Source: JBGPQJ01 sp963829485
GTDB taxonomy: Bacteria > Chloroflexota > Anaerolineae > Anaerolineales > Villigracilaceae
Direction of reading: 5' to 3'
Assembly (NCBI GenBank): GCA_963829485.1
Contig: CAWHIK010000004.1
Span: 62,001 to 126,000, forward strand
DNA length: 64,000 nucleotides
Positions 24,878-33,737 of the stretch are shown in pieces; position 1 is the first letter of the stretch, and each line of letters opens with the position of its first letter. Made by a program: the position numbers and the translations under genes. The notes under the pieces are model-generated. The model was not told the origin of the DNA, ran no database searches, and was given only the letters and a program-made list of their open reading frames with translations.

Positions 24878-25630
24878 TTATTCTTTCATCTTCACAAAGA
24901 ACAAAATGGAACCGTCGATTTCCTGCGAGCGCATTTCAAACTCGTCTTTTAGATTGCCCACCAACCGCGATAACTGTCGTTGCCCGTAGGTGCGCGGATC
25001 GAATCCGGGGTCGAGCTGATAGAGGGCGTTTCCCATCATGTCCAACCGCGCCCAGCCATCCTCCCGGACTGCCATTTCGAAAGCCTGGCCAAGAAGAGGC
25101 ATGGGGTCCTGGTCATCCTTTTTCTTAGTTTCGGTCTTTCGTTTTTGTGTTCGCGTGCGGGCGGCTTTTTGCTCCACTACCAGGTTCTCAGTGTAGACAA
25201 AAACATCGCAGGCGTTGACAAAAGGCTTGGGTGTTTTCTTCTCACCAATACCCATAACGTAGACGCCTGATTCGCGGATGCGCGTAGCCAATCTGGTATA
25301 GTCACTGTCACTTGAAACCAGGCAGAAACCGTCCACGACACCAACGTGCATGATGTCCATTGCGTCGATGATCATGGCGCTGTCTGTGGCGTTTTTTCCA
25401 ATAGTGTAGCGGAATTGTTGCACAGGCTGGAAAGCGTGGAAATTCAGGATTTCCTTCCAGCCGTTCATGTTGGATGTCGTCCAATCCCCATAGATGCGGC
25501 GGACGGTGACCAGTCCATATTTTCCAGCCTCGACGAGCATTTGCGGCAGGAGATTGGGGGTGGCGTTGTCGCCGTCGATAAGGATGGCGATTTTTTGTCT
25601 TGATAGGGAAGAGAATTGTTCTTCAGGCAT
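24878..25630 (-). CDS. NYN-domain nuclease with C-terminal OST-HTH/LOTUS domain
   Basis: About 250 residues from ATG 25630 (an upstream in-frame start at 25684 would add a basic, less conserved leader). Residues 10-150 form an NYN (PIN-like) domain with the acidic metal site: AILIDGDNATP, a D in ATDSAMIIDAMDIM, and DGFCLVSSDSDYTRLATRIR. A basic linker (TRTQKRKTETKKK) follows. Residues 175-250 resemble an OST-HTH (LOTUS) domain (LLGQAFEMAVREDGWARLDM, YGQRQLSRLVG). NYN domains cut RNA and LOTUS domains bind RNA or partner proteins, so this is likely an RNA-processing nuclease of the LabA/DUF88 type. It is monocistronic, and its target is unknown. Confidence 0.82.
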   Translation of the reverse strand: MPEEQFSSLSRQKIAILIDGDNATPNLLPQMLVEAGKYGLVTVRRIYGDWTTSNMNGWKEILNFHAFQPVQQFRYTIGKNATDSAMIIDAMDIMHVGVVDGFCLVSSDSDYTRLATRIRESGVYVMGIGEKKTPKPFVNACDVFVYTENLVVEQKAARTRTQKRKTETKKKDDQDPMPLLGQAFEMAVREDGWARLDMMGNALYQLDPGFDPRTYGQRQLSRLVGNLKDEFEMRSQEIDGSILFFVKMKE

Positions 25631-25825
25631 GGATGAATTATACTTTGTAAATCGCAGTCTGCGTGATAAGTGGCGGAACTTCATTTGAGACTTGAGTTAT
25701 CAAAAACTGATAATTTAGTTGCAAAGCTGGAAATCTTTACACAATCTTCAATTTCAGTTTTCGATAAATTCACTAATCAGGGATAGACTTGATCAAATCA
25801 TGCATTTGTTAAGTCGGAGAATAAA

Positions 25826-26515
25826 ATGGCTGTTGGAAAAATCCTGATCGTCGATGACGAGCCCAACATCGTCAATGTCATAAGCGCTTACCTGAAACCG
25901 GAAGGGTATGATGTGTTTATTGCATCTGATGGGAGTCAAGCACTAAAAGCAGCGCAAGCCTTCAAGCCTGACCTGGTCATCCTGGATATCATGCTTCCAG
26001 GCGTGGATGGTATCGAAGTCCTCACGCGCCTGCGCAAGGAATCCGACGTTTATGTCATATTACTTACAGCCAGAACCGAGGAAATTGACAGGGTTATCGG
26101 TTTGTCTGTAGGCGCAGATGATTATGTGACCAAGCCGTTCAGCCCTCGGGAATTAACCGCACGGGTGAAATCAGCCTTTCGCAGGCTGTCTGTCGCGGGA
26201 GGAGCAGATGGCACGGAAACGATATTGTCTTACAAAAATATAACCATCGATAAGCCGTCCAGGCGGGTCACGGTAAAGGATTCGCCGGTGGACCTGACTG
26301 CAATCGAGTTCGATCTCCTGTATGCATTGGCAGCAAGCAGGGGCAGGGTCTTAACCCGGGAACAGCTTCTAGAAAAGGTCTGGGGTGGAGAATATTTTGG
26401 CGAAATGCGGGTGGTCGATGTGCATCTGGGGCATGTCAGGCAGAAACTTGGCATGGACGGGTTTATCGTGACAGTTCGTGGCGTCGGGTATCGATTTGAG
26501 GATGAGCCGTTATGA
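25826..26515 (+). CDS. OmpR/PhoB-family response regulator
   Basis: A 229-residue two-domain regulator. The receiver (residues 4-120) has the acidic pair DDEP, the phosphoacceptor Asp in LVILDIMLPG, the Thr of LLTARTEE and the Lys of YVTKPFSPREL. The C-terminal winged helix (about 130-226) has LTAIEFDLLYALAASRGRVL and VVDVHLGHVRQKLG, ending in VRGVGYRFE. It should bind tandem DNA sites when phosphorylated by the kinase encoded next, whose start overlaps its stop by four bases (ATGA). The output genes are unknown. Confidence 0.95.
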   Translation: MAVGKILIVDDEPNIVNVISAYLKPEGYDVFIASDGSQALKAAQAFKPDLVILDIMLPGVDGIEVLTRLRKESDVYVILLTARTEEIDRVIGLSVGADDYVTKPFSPRELTARVKSAFRRLSVAGGADGTETILSYKNITIDKPSRRVTVKDSPVDLTAIEFDLLYALAASRGRVLTREQLLEKVWGGEYFGEMRVVDVHLGHVRQKLGMDGFIVTVRGVGYRFEDEPL

Positions 26516-27636
26516 ATTACATTCGAAAACATATCGCAGTAAAACTGTTCCTGTCCTTTGTTGCGGTAATGATTATCGGAATGGTGATCTTGATCGCCAC
26601 GACCCGGCTATCCGTCCCGGCGGCCTATAACAGGCACATGCTTGGGATGCCCGGTCTTCGCGGGGAGTTGGGTCCGGGACAGGGTGCGGGGATGATGGCT
26701 GATGTTTATCGGAATTTTCGGAGCAGTTTTTACGAAGCGCTGACGTATGCTGGTATCGCTGCCGTTTTATCGGCATTGGCAGTCAGCGCTTATTTTAGCA
26801 GGAGAATTGTTGCGCCATTAAACCAGATGATGGTCGCCAGTCAGCGAATCAGCGAAGGTCATTATAATGAAAGAATTATGGTCAGTGGTGTTGATGAGTT
26901 GGGTCAGCTGGGAGAACGCTTGAATCTCATGACTTCGGAGCTGGAACAAACGGAAATCCGACGGAGGCAATTGATCGGGGATGTCAGCCACGAGCTCAGG
27001 ACGCCATTGACGGCTATCAAAGGGTCCATGGAGGGTTTGGTGGATGGAGTGCTTCCGCCCACGACGGAACTGTTTATCCAAATCCAGAAGGAAGCAGATC
27101 GGCTGAGCCGGCTCGTGGATGATCTTCAGGAACTCAGCCGTGTGGAGTCAGGCGCAATTGAATTGAATCTGTTCCCGGTTGCGTTGTCAGACCTGGCTTC
27201 GACAACGAGTAAGCGACTCCGTTCAGAGTTGGCTAGAAAAAACATCAATCTTGAAATCGATCTCGATCATTGCCCAAAGGTAGTTGCCGATGAGGATCGA
27301 TTGGTCCAGATCCTGATGAATTTAGTCTCCAATGCGATAACCTATTCGCCAGCGGGAGGACAGGTTTCGATTTCGGGGCATCAAGAAAATGATGTGGCTG
27401 TGGTTTCAATTGCAGATGCTGGAATCGGTATAGACCCAGAACACCTTCCCTTTGTGTTCGACAGGTTCTATCGCGTGGATAAATCCCGCTCGCGAGGGGT
27501 GGGAGGCGGTTCGGGTATTGGACTGACCGTAACCAAATCATTGGTGGAGGCTCACGGGGGTCAGATTTGGGTTGAATCTGAAGGCGAGGGGAAGGGGAGT
27601 ATTTTTTCGTTTACTCTGCCAATTGCCAAGGAATAA
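26512..27636 (+). CDS. Sensor histidine kinase (HAMP-HisKA-HATPase)
   Basis: A 374-residue membrane kinase with two transmembrane helices (about 9-29 and 80-100), enclosing a short extracytoplasmic segment rich in Met and Gly (MLGMPGLRGELGPGQGAGMM). A HAMP linker follows (RRIVAPLNQMMVASQRISEG), then HisKA with the phosphorylated His in GDVSHELRTPLTAIKG, and a HATPase domain with the N box (LMNLVSNAITYSP), G1 (DAGIGI), F box and G2 (GGGSGIGL). It would phosphorylate the partner response regulator. The small Met-rich loop could sense a metal or envelope stress, but that is speculation. Confidence 0.95.
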   Translation: MNYIRKHIAVKLFLSFVAVMIIGMVILIATTRLSVPAAYNRHMLGMPGLRGELGPGQGAGMMADVYRNFRSSFYEALTYAGIAAVLSALAVSAYFSRRIVAPLNQMMVASQRISEGHYNERIMVSGVDELGQLGERLNLMTSELEQTEIRRRQLIGDVSHELRTPLTAIKGSMEGLVDGVLPPTTELFIQIQKEADRLSRLVDDLQELSRVESGAIELNLFPVALSDLASTTSKRLRSELARKNINLEIDLDHCPKVVADEDRLVQILMNLVSNAITYSPAGGQVSISGHQENDVAVVSIADAGIGIDPEHLPFVFDRFYRVDKSRSRGVGGGSGIGLTVTKSLVEAHGGQIWVESEGEGKGSIFSFTLPIAKE

Positions 27637-27792
27637 TACTGCCTTCCACGTTTTATAATGACCAGTTGCATGCAGCCGGTTTTTTGTTTTTAAAAAGCTC
27701 ACGATGGAATGGTCGCTCATCCCCTGTTTGTGGTAAACTTTGCGTTTGGTGCATTTATCGAAAATCTGCAATCTTATTTTAGGAGGCCATTC

Positions 27793-30624
27793 ATGGCAAA
27801 GAAAGTAGCAACCAGAAAACCTGCTGGGAAGAAGGCTGTTGTAAAGAAAACGGTCAAACCGGCGGAAAAGAAGTGGGTTTACCTCTTCGAGGAAGTCGGG
27901 AAAGCTGAGAAGTACACAGGTTCATGGGAAGGTGTGCGTTCCTTGCTTGGTGGAAAAGGCTCCGGACTGGCAGACATGACTCGGGCTGGCGTTCCTGTTC
28001 CACCCGGTTTCACGGTCACGACCGAGGCTTGCAACGAGTTCCGCAAGGCGGGGAAATTCCCCAAGGGGCAGTGGGAGCAGCAGCTCGCTGCAATGAAAAT
28101 TGTCGAAAAGAAAGCCGGCAAGAAGTTTGGTGATCCGACCAATCCTCTGCTGGTGTCATGCCGCTCCGGCGCGAAATTCTCCATGCCGGGCATGATGAAT
28201 ACCATCCTCAACATCGGTCTCAACGACGAAGTTGCCGAGGGGATGATCAAACTGACCAAGAATCCTCGCTTCGTGTGGGATTCCTACCGCCGCCTGGTGG
28301 AAATGTTCGGCACGACGGTGTTCAACCTCGATGACGAAGTGTTCGAGCATCCGATGGATGAATTCAAAAAGAAAAAGGGATACAAGCTGGACGTTGAGAT
28401 GAAGGCGGAAGACTGGAAATCCCTCGTCGGGACTTTCAAGCAGGTCTTTAAGAAAAATGTCGGCTTTGATTTCCCTCAGGATGTCAACAAACAGCTCGAA
28501 CTTTCAACGAAAGCCGTCTTTGAATCCTGGATGGGTAAGCGCGCCATCGATTACCGCAAGGCGACCGGCATCTCTGACACGCTGGGAACAGCGGTAAATA
28601 TCGTGACCATGGTCTTTGGCAACATGGGCGATGACTCAGGGACAGGCGTGGCATTCACGCGCAACCCATCCACTGGGGATAAAAAGATGATGGGTGAATA
28701 CCTGCTCAATGCCCAGGGCGAAGACGTTGTGGCTGGGATCCGAAATACCTCGCCAGTCGAAGAAATGGCGCAGACCATGCCCAAGGTATACAAGCAGTTC
28801 ATGGGCATTGCCGGTAAGCTCGAAAAGCACTACAAGGATATGCAGGACGTCGAATTTACAATCGAGCGCGGTAAATTATGGATGCTCCAGACCCGGAACG
28901 GCAAGCGGACTGCGAAATCCGCAATAAAAATTGCAGTTGACATGGCCGTGGAAAAACTCATCTCAAAAGAAGAGGCTGTGCTGAGAGTTTCTACTGAAAA
29001 TGTTGATACGCTTCTGCACCCGCAGTTCGATGAGAAGGCGAAGACAGAGGCGGAAAAATCCGGCAGGTTCTTTGCCAAAGGTGTGAATGCATCCCCGGGT
29101 GCCGCAGTTGGCAGGGCTTATTTCGACGCCGATACCGCAGAGAAAATGGCCAAGGAAGAAAAACAGGATGCCATCATGGTGCGCCCATTTACGAAACCGG
29201 ATGACGTTCACGGGATGATCGCGTCCAAAGGCGTACTCACCAGCGAGGGTGGAGCAACATCTCACGCCGCAGTCGTTGCCCGCCAATTCGGCATCCCCTG
29301 CGTGGTTGGTGCATCTGCGATCAAAATCGACATGGACAAACGCGAGATGGCTGTCAGCGGGGTTAAGGTCAAGGAAGGCGATTGGATTTCGGTGGATGGC
29401 ACGACCGGGCAGGTCTTCGTTGGTAAGATTCCGACCAGCGCACCTTCCATCGAGGAACAGACCGACCTGTTGACCCTCCTCAAATGGGCGGATGAGATTT
29501 GCGCGAAGAAGGGAATGCGATCTGCTCCGAAGGGCTGGCCGACCACCGGCCTGCAGGTTTGGGCGAACGCCGATTACCCCAAGGACGCGCGCCGAGCCCG
29601 CTCCTATGGTGCCAAGGGCATCGGCCTTTGCCGCACCGAGCACATGTTCTTTGAACCGGAAAGACTGCCCATTGTCCAGCGGATGATCCTCGCAGGCACG
29701 AGTGAAGCCCGGACGGCGGCATTAAATGAACTTCTCCCCAGCCAGCGATCTGATTTCGACGGTTTGTTTGAAGCCATGGATGGATTACCGGTCATCATTC
29801 GACTGATCGATCCTCCGTTGCATGAATTCATGCCTGATGAAGAAGCTTTGTTGGAAGAAGTCATCACGATGCGAATCAAGGGCGAAACCGAGGGATTTGC
29901 TGACAAGGAAAAACTTCTAGCTGCCATTAAGAATCTGCATGAGTCCAACCCCATGATGGGTTTGCGTGGCGTCAGATTATCCATAGCCATGCCTGAGATT
30001 GTTGAAATGCAGGTGAGAGCCATTTTTGAAGCAGCATGCGATTGTGCCCTACGAGGCATCACCGTCAAGCCGGAAGTGATGATCCCTTTGACGGGCACGG
30101 TCAAGGAGCTTGAGTGGATCCAGCCTCGTCTCGAGAGAATCGCCTCAACAGTTTTGGCTGAGAAGGGCGTCAAGAAGCTCGAATACAAATTTGGTACCAT
30201 GATCGAAATTCCACGTGCGGCGGTGACGGCTGCAGAGATCGCCGAACGGGCTGAATTCTTCTCCTTTGGCACGAACGACCTGACCCAGATGACCTTTGGT
30301 TATTCACGCGATGATGCTGAGCGGAATTTCCTGGTGACCTATGTCGAACAGGGCATTCTGCCAAAGAATCCATTCCAAACACTCGATCGAAGCGGTGTTG
30401 GAAAGTTAATGAAGATGGCGATCGCGGATGGTCGCGGAACCCGTGTCAATCTTGAAGTAGGCATTTGCGGTGAACATGGAGGCGATCCCGAATCCATCGA
30501 ATGGTGCCACATGATAGGAAATAATTACGTTTCCTGCTCGCCGTTCCGGGTACCGATCGCGCGCTTGGCAGCTGCTCATGTTGCCCTGAAATACGCCGGC
30601 AAGTCTTTGGCGGAAGACAAGTAA
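27793..30624 (+). CDS. ppdK: Pyruvate, phosphate dikinase
   Basis: A 943-residue enzyme from ATG 27793 behind AGGAGG. It interconverts pyruvate, ATP and phosphate with PEP, AMP and pyrophosphate, and in anaerobes often runs in glycolysis to save ATP. The N-terminal ATP-grasp domain has SCRSGAKFSMPGMMNTILNI, the phosphohistidine domain has LTSEGGATSHAAVVARQFGI with the catalytic His, and the C-terminal TIM barrel has EFFSFGTNDLTQMTFGYSRD and GICGEHGGDP with the Cys acid. The family is usually about 880 residues. The surplus is an N-terminal Lys/Ala-rich extension of about 30 residues (KKVATRKPAGKKAVVKKTVK), odd for this enzyme. A hairpin terminator follows. Confidence 0.96.
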   Translation: MAKKVATRKPAGKKAVVKKTVKPAEKKWVYLFEEVGKAEKYTGSWEGVRSLLGGKGSGLADMTRAGVPVPPGFTVTTEACNEFRKAGKFPKGQWEQQLAAMKIVEKKAGKKFGDPTNPLLVSCRSGAKFSMPGMMNTILNIGLNDEVAEGMIKLTKNPRFVWDSYRRLVEMFGTTVFNLDDEVFEHPMDEFKKKKGYKLDVEMKAEDWKSLVGTFKQVFKKNVGFDFPQDVNKQLELSTKAVFESWMGKRAIDYRKATGISDTLGTAVNIVTMVFGNMGDDSGTGVAFTRNPSTGDKKMMGEYLLNAQGEDVVAGIRNTSPVEEMAQTMPKVYKQFMGIAGKLEKHYKDMQDVEFTIERGKLWMLQTRNGKRTAKSAIKIAVDMAVEKLISKEEAVLRVSTENVDTLLHPQFDEKAKTEAEKSGRFFAKGVNASPGAAVGRAYFDADTAEKMAKEEKQDAIMVRPFTKPDDVHGMIASKGVLTSEGGATSHAAVVARQFGIPCVVGASAIKIDMDKREMAVSGVKVKEGDWISVDGTTGQVFVGKIPTSAPSIEEQTDLLTLLKWADEICAKKGMRSAPKGWPTTGLQVWANADYPKDARRARSYGAKGIGLCRTEHMFFEPERLPIVQRMILAGTSEARTAALNELLPSQRSDFDGLFEAMDGLPVIIRLIDPPLHEFMPDEEALLEEVITMRIKGETEGFADKEKLLAAIKNLHESNPMMGLRGVRLSIAMPEIVEMQVRAIFEAACDCALRGITVKPEVMIPLTGTVKELEWIQPRLERIASTVLAEKGVKKLEYKFGTMIEIPRAAVTAAEIAERAEFFSFGTNDLTQMTFGYSRDDAERNFLVTYVEQGILPKNPFQTLDRSGVGKLMKMAIADGRGTRVNLEVGICGEHGGDPESIEWCHMIGNNYVSCSPFRVPIARLAAAHVALKYAGKSLAEDK

Positions 30625-30638
30625 CATCACTAAATTTC

Positions 30639-30689
30639 AAAAAGCTCCGAGGTAAACCCCGAACCATGGGAATCCGCCTCGGAGTTTTT
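30639..30689 (+). terminator. Terminator after ppdK
   Basis: AAAAAGCTCCGAGG (30639-30652) pairs, with one bulged G, with CCTCGGAGTTTTT (30677-30689). Confidence 0.75.
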
Positions 30690-30715
30690 ATTATGGACAA
30701 ATAGATTCGAAAACT

Positions 30716-32003
30716 ATGCCAAAAATGATTCTCGTCGCTGGTGCCACCGGATATGTCGCAGCCAGGCTGATCCCTGGGTTGCTCGACAGAGGTTTTCATG
30801 TTCGCTGCCTGGTGAGATCTTCTGAGAAAATTAGACATCGTTCCTGGATCGATCGTGTCGAACTATGTCAGGGCGATGTCCTTGACGAGAAATCCCTATA
30901 TTCTGCGTTGAGTGGCGCGCAGGCAGCGTATTATCTTGTGCATAACATGTCGAGCGGAAAAAACTATCGGGAAAATGAACGAGTTGGGGCGATGAACTTT
31001 GGGGCTGTGGCGAAAGCCTGTGGACTGGAGCACATCATATTTTTAGGCGGATTAGGGGGTTCCGATATGAATCGCCATATGATGTCCCGGCAGGAAACGG
31101 GGAAAATCTTACGAGGTAGCGGAGTTCCTGTTACCGAGTTCCGGTCAAGCGTAATTATCGGGTCCGGTTCCATCTCATTCGAGTTGATTCGCTTTCTCAC
31201 CTTGTGGTTTCCTTTGATTCCTGATCCGAAACAAACCAATCAATTGGGGCAGCCGATAGGAATAAAGGACCTGCTTCAGTACCTCATTCTAGCGTTGGAG
31301 CTTCCTGGAGCGCGCGGAAGGATTATCGAGATCGGCGGTGTTGATCGGTTAAGATATCCAACTCTCATGACTGGATTTGCTCATGCAATGGGATTAGTTC
31401 GTCCGCGATTGGCTTTACCTTTTTTCCCGATCGCGCTATCGGCGAGGATTGCCGATCTGCTGACCCCGGTCCCAAACGAGATCGCTTTTCCTTTGATGGA
31501 GGAATTAACATCCCCCTCCATTGTTCAGGATTCGCTGGCCGGGGAGATTTTTCCGGCGATGAAATTATCCCGCTACGAAGAATCCGTCCAGGATGCTTTG
31601 AGAAGAAAGGAATATCCGTCCCACTCAGGGTGGCTGGGAGCGCTTGTGACCCGTGATCCTCTAAAAGGTGACCAAGTCCGAACGAGCGGGGAAGGATTGT
31701 TAATTGACTATCGAGAAGTCGAGACAAGTGAACATCAAAATCTGCTCGCTGTTCATAATTTAAAGTCTACCGATGGATGGATATCTGTAGGCAAAGGGAG
31801 TGATGATTGGCTTGGTTTTCAAAAAAACATCAAAGCGATGGGCCAGCTTCGCGTGGAATTCCGGATCAAAGATGCGAAGATCAATTCAGATAGTCATGTT
31901 CGAGCCGCGAGGTATCCCTGGCTTGCTTTGGTGGAAGTTGATCTACCCACTTTATTCCCGGTGGATGCTTGAAGAACTAAAGAATACTATTTTCGAAAAT
32001 TGA
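30716..32003 (+). CDS. NAD(P)-binding SDR protein with DUF2867 C-terminal domain (frameshift at about 31888)
   Basis: The N-terminal half (about residues 1-280) is an atypical short-chain dehydrogenase/epimerase domain: VAGATGYVAARLIPGLLDRG is the nucleotide-binding glycine motif, followed by AYYLVHNMSSG and HIIFLGGLGG. The C-terminal half matches DUF2867 (YREVETSEHQNLLAVHNLKS, GQLRVEFRIKDAKI). The family is of unknown function, with YbjT-like proteins as relatives. The annotated frame stops at 31972, but the expected hydrophobic ending (FEPRGIPGLLWWKLIYPLYS) lies in another frame that ends at 32003, so one base has been gained or lost near 31888. It appears monocistronic. Confidence 0.8.
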
Positions 32004-32007
32004 GCAT

Positions 32008-32565
32008 TCACTCAACCCAGGTCGTCCTGTCGCTGAAATCCGGTCGATCAATGGAATCCGGTGCAGAAACCGGGTATCCAATATAAATTAGGGCGATTAG
32101 ATGCTGATCTTTTTCCATCCCCAGAAAGGTCTTAACCAGAGGGTCGAGTGCGGTTGGTCCGGTCCTCCAGATGGCGGCCAAACCCAAGGCATGCGCAGCT
32201 AATAAAATATTCTGGCAGGCTGCGGCAGCTGCGCAAATATTCTCGATTTCGGAGATTTTTGGTTCGGTAGGTTTGTCTACTCCCACGGCTATGATGACTG
32301 GTGCCCTTAAGGGCTTGGCTCGTTCTTTCTCCAGTACTTCTTTGGACAATCCACTTGTTTTCAGGGCAAGGGACTCAGCCATCACATCCCCCAGCTTCTT
32401 TAGTCCAGAACCGGTGATTACGTTGAATCTCCAGGGTCGTACCTTGTAATGGTTTGGAGCCTGTGAGCCGGCAGCCAGAAGTTTCTCGATGTCCTGTTTA
32501 TCGACAGGATCAGGTCGAACTGCACTGATAGAGCGTCTGGTTTTTATTGCCTCAAGCGTGTCCAT
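32008..32565 (-). CDS. Nitroreductase-family flavoprotein
   Basis: A 185-residue FMN enzyme. The N-terminal TRRSISAVRPDPVDKQDIEK motif carries the residues that hold the FMN phosphate, and APNHYKVRPWRFNVITGSGL is the typical second motif. The C-terminal GLAAIWRTGP and LIYIGYPVS fit the family. It probably reduces nitro or quinone compounds with NAD(P)H. The substrate is not predictable. It converges on the SDR/DUF2867 gene with only five bases between the stops. Confidence 0.9.
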   Translation of the reverse strand: MDTLEAIKTRRSISAVRPDPVDKQDIEKLLAAGSQAPNHYKVRPWRFNVITGSGLKKLGDVMAESLALKTSGLSKEVLEKERAKPLRAPVIIAVGVDKPTEPKISEIENICAAAAACQNILLAAHALGLAAIWRTGPTALDPLVKTFLGMEKDQHLIALIYIGYPVSAPDSIDRPDFSDRTTWVE

Positions 32566-32619
32566 GAAAATCCTTTCGTAATTCAGAAAAGTAGAATAAA
32601 CTGCAGTTGAGATCTAGAT

Positions 32620-33642
32620 ATGAAAGTATTTTACTCTGCTTCGCATCAATCCCACAGTCCGCCATTTGAAATCCTGGACGGCGGAGAGAAAACCCAAAGT
32701 TATGAAATTCCACTTCGGGTAGAAAATATTCTGACGTCCCTCAGCCAAACTTCTTGGGCAGAAATCATCCAGCCGGGTGAACATGGTTTAACTCCCATAC
32801 TCGAAGTTCATGATGCGGGATATTTGGATTTCCTGCAGACAGCCTTCGAGTTATGGACAAGAGAAGATGCAAATTACGAGCATCTTGCCCTAACGCCTGC
32901 GACCTTTCCGCCAGGGGGAATGCGGCGCTTACCCAAATCCATTCTGGGAAAAGCGGGATTTTACATGATGGACCTCTCAGCTCCGATTGGCGCTGGAACC
33001 TGCAAGGCTGCACTTGACTCGGCTAATAGCGCTCTCTCCGGGGCGGATGTACTACTGAGCGGCGAGAAGTCAGCGTTTGCGTTGTGCAGGCCGCCCGGAC
33101 ATCATGCTGGAAAAGCGAATTGCGGTGGATATTGTTACTTGAATAATGCAGCGATTGCGGCAAATTGGCTCAGCCACAAAGGAAAAGTGGCTGTACTCGA
33201 TATTGACTATCATGCAGGAAACGGAACGCAGGATATTTTTTATGATCGAAGTGATGTGCTGACGATTTCTTTGCACGCCGATCCTGCGTATGAATACCCC
33301 TATTATGCAGGATATAGCGATGAAACCGGAAGTGGAGATGGACTGGGCTACCACAAGAATTACCCTCTCCCATATGGCACAGCCGATGATACCTACCTGG
33401 ATACGCTTCGTCAAGCGCTTGCAACAATCCGGGAATTCTCTCCTCGTTTCCTCGTTCTCTCAGCCGGGATGGATATTTCGCAGGACGATCCGATTGGAAA
33501 GTTCCAGATAACCAATGATGGCATCGGGAGAATTGGAAACGCGATATCTCTCGAAGGATATCCGACACTTGTCGTGATGGAAGGTGGGTACAATCTTGCT
33601 GGGTTGGGGGCGGATGTGGTGACCCTTCTGGAGAACTTTTAA
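32620..33642 (+). CDS. Histone-deacetylase-family hydrolase (acetylpolyamine amidohydrolase-like)
   Basis: A 340-residue zinc amidohydrolase of the arginase/deacetylase fold. Key residues are visible: the His pair in CRPPGHHAGKANCGGYCYLN, the zinc Asp and His in VAVLDIDYHAGNGTQDIFY, the second zinc Asp in SAGMDISQDDPIG, and the closing GGYNLAGLG. The opening FYSASHQSHSPPFEILDGGE resembles acetylpolyamine amidohydrolases, which remove acetyl groups from N-acetylputrescine and similar amines, more than histone deacetylases. If so, it would feed free polyamines into the aminotransferase island at 9-23 kb. That link is inference. Confidence 0.82.
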   Translation: MKVFYSASHQSHSPPFEILDGGEKTQSYEIPLRVENILTSLSQTSWAEIIQPGEHGLTPILEVHDAGYLDFLQTAFELWTREDANYEHLALTPATFPPGGMRRLPKSILGKAGFYMMDLSAPIGAGTCKAALDSANSALSGADVLLSGEKSAFALCRPPGHHAGKANCGGYCYLNNAAIAANWLSHKGKVAVLDIDYHAGNGTQDIFYDRSDVLTISLHADPAYEYPYYAGYSDETGSGDGLGYHKNYPLPYGTADDTYLDTLRQALATIREFSPRFLVLSAGMDISQDDPIGKFQITNDGIGRIGNAISLEGYPTLVVMEGGYNLAGLGADVVTLLENF

Positions 33643-33683
33643 TCGTAAACAGATTAATTGTTGTGCGATTGTAAGGATTGTGC

Positions 33684-33710
33684 CAACCGGGGGAAGCCAC
33701 CGGTTGTTTA
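33684..33710 (+). terminator. Terminator-like hairpin after the deacetylase-like gene
   Basis: CAACCGG (33684-33690) pairs with CCGGTTG (33700-33706), followed by TTTAT. Confidence 0.5.
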
Positions 33711-33737
33711 TAATTGGGACAAGGAGTGGACAAAAGA

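Noticed and set aside
29604..30272. A 222-codon minus-strand open frame inside ppdK
   Set aside because: It is the complement of a strongly conserved enzyme and is Ser/Arg/Met rich with no ribosome site; a shadow frame.
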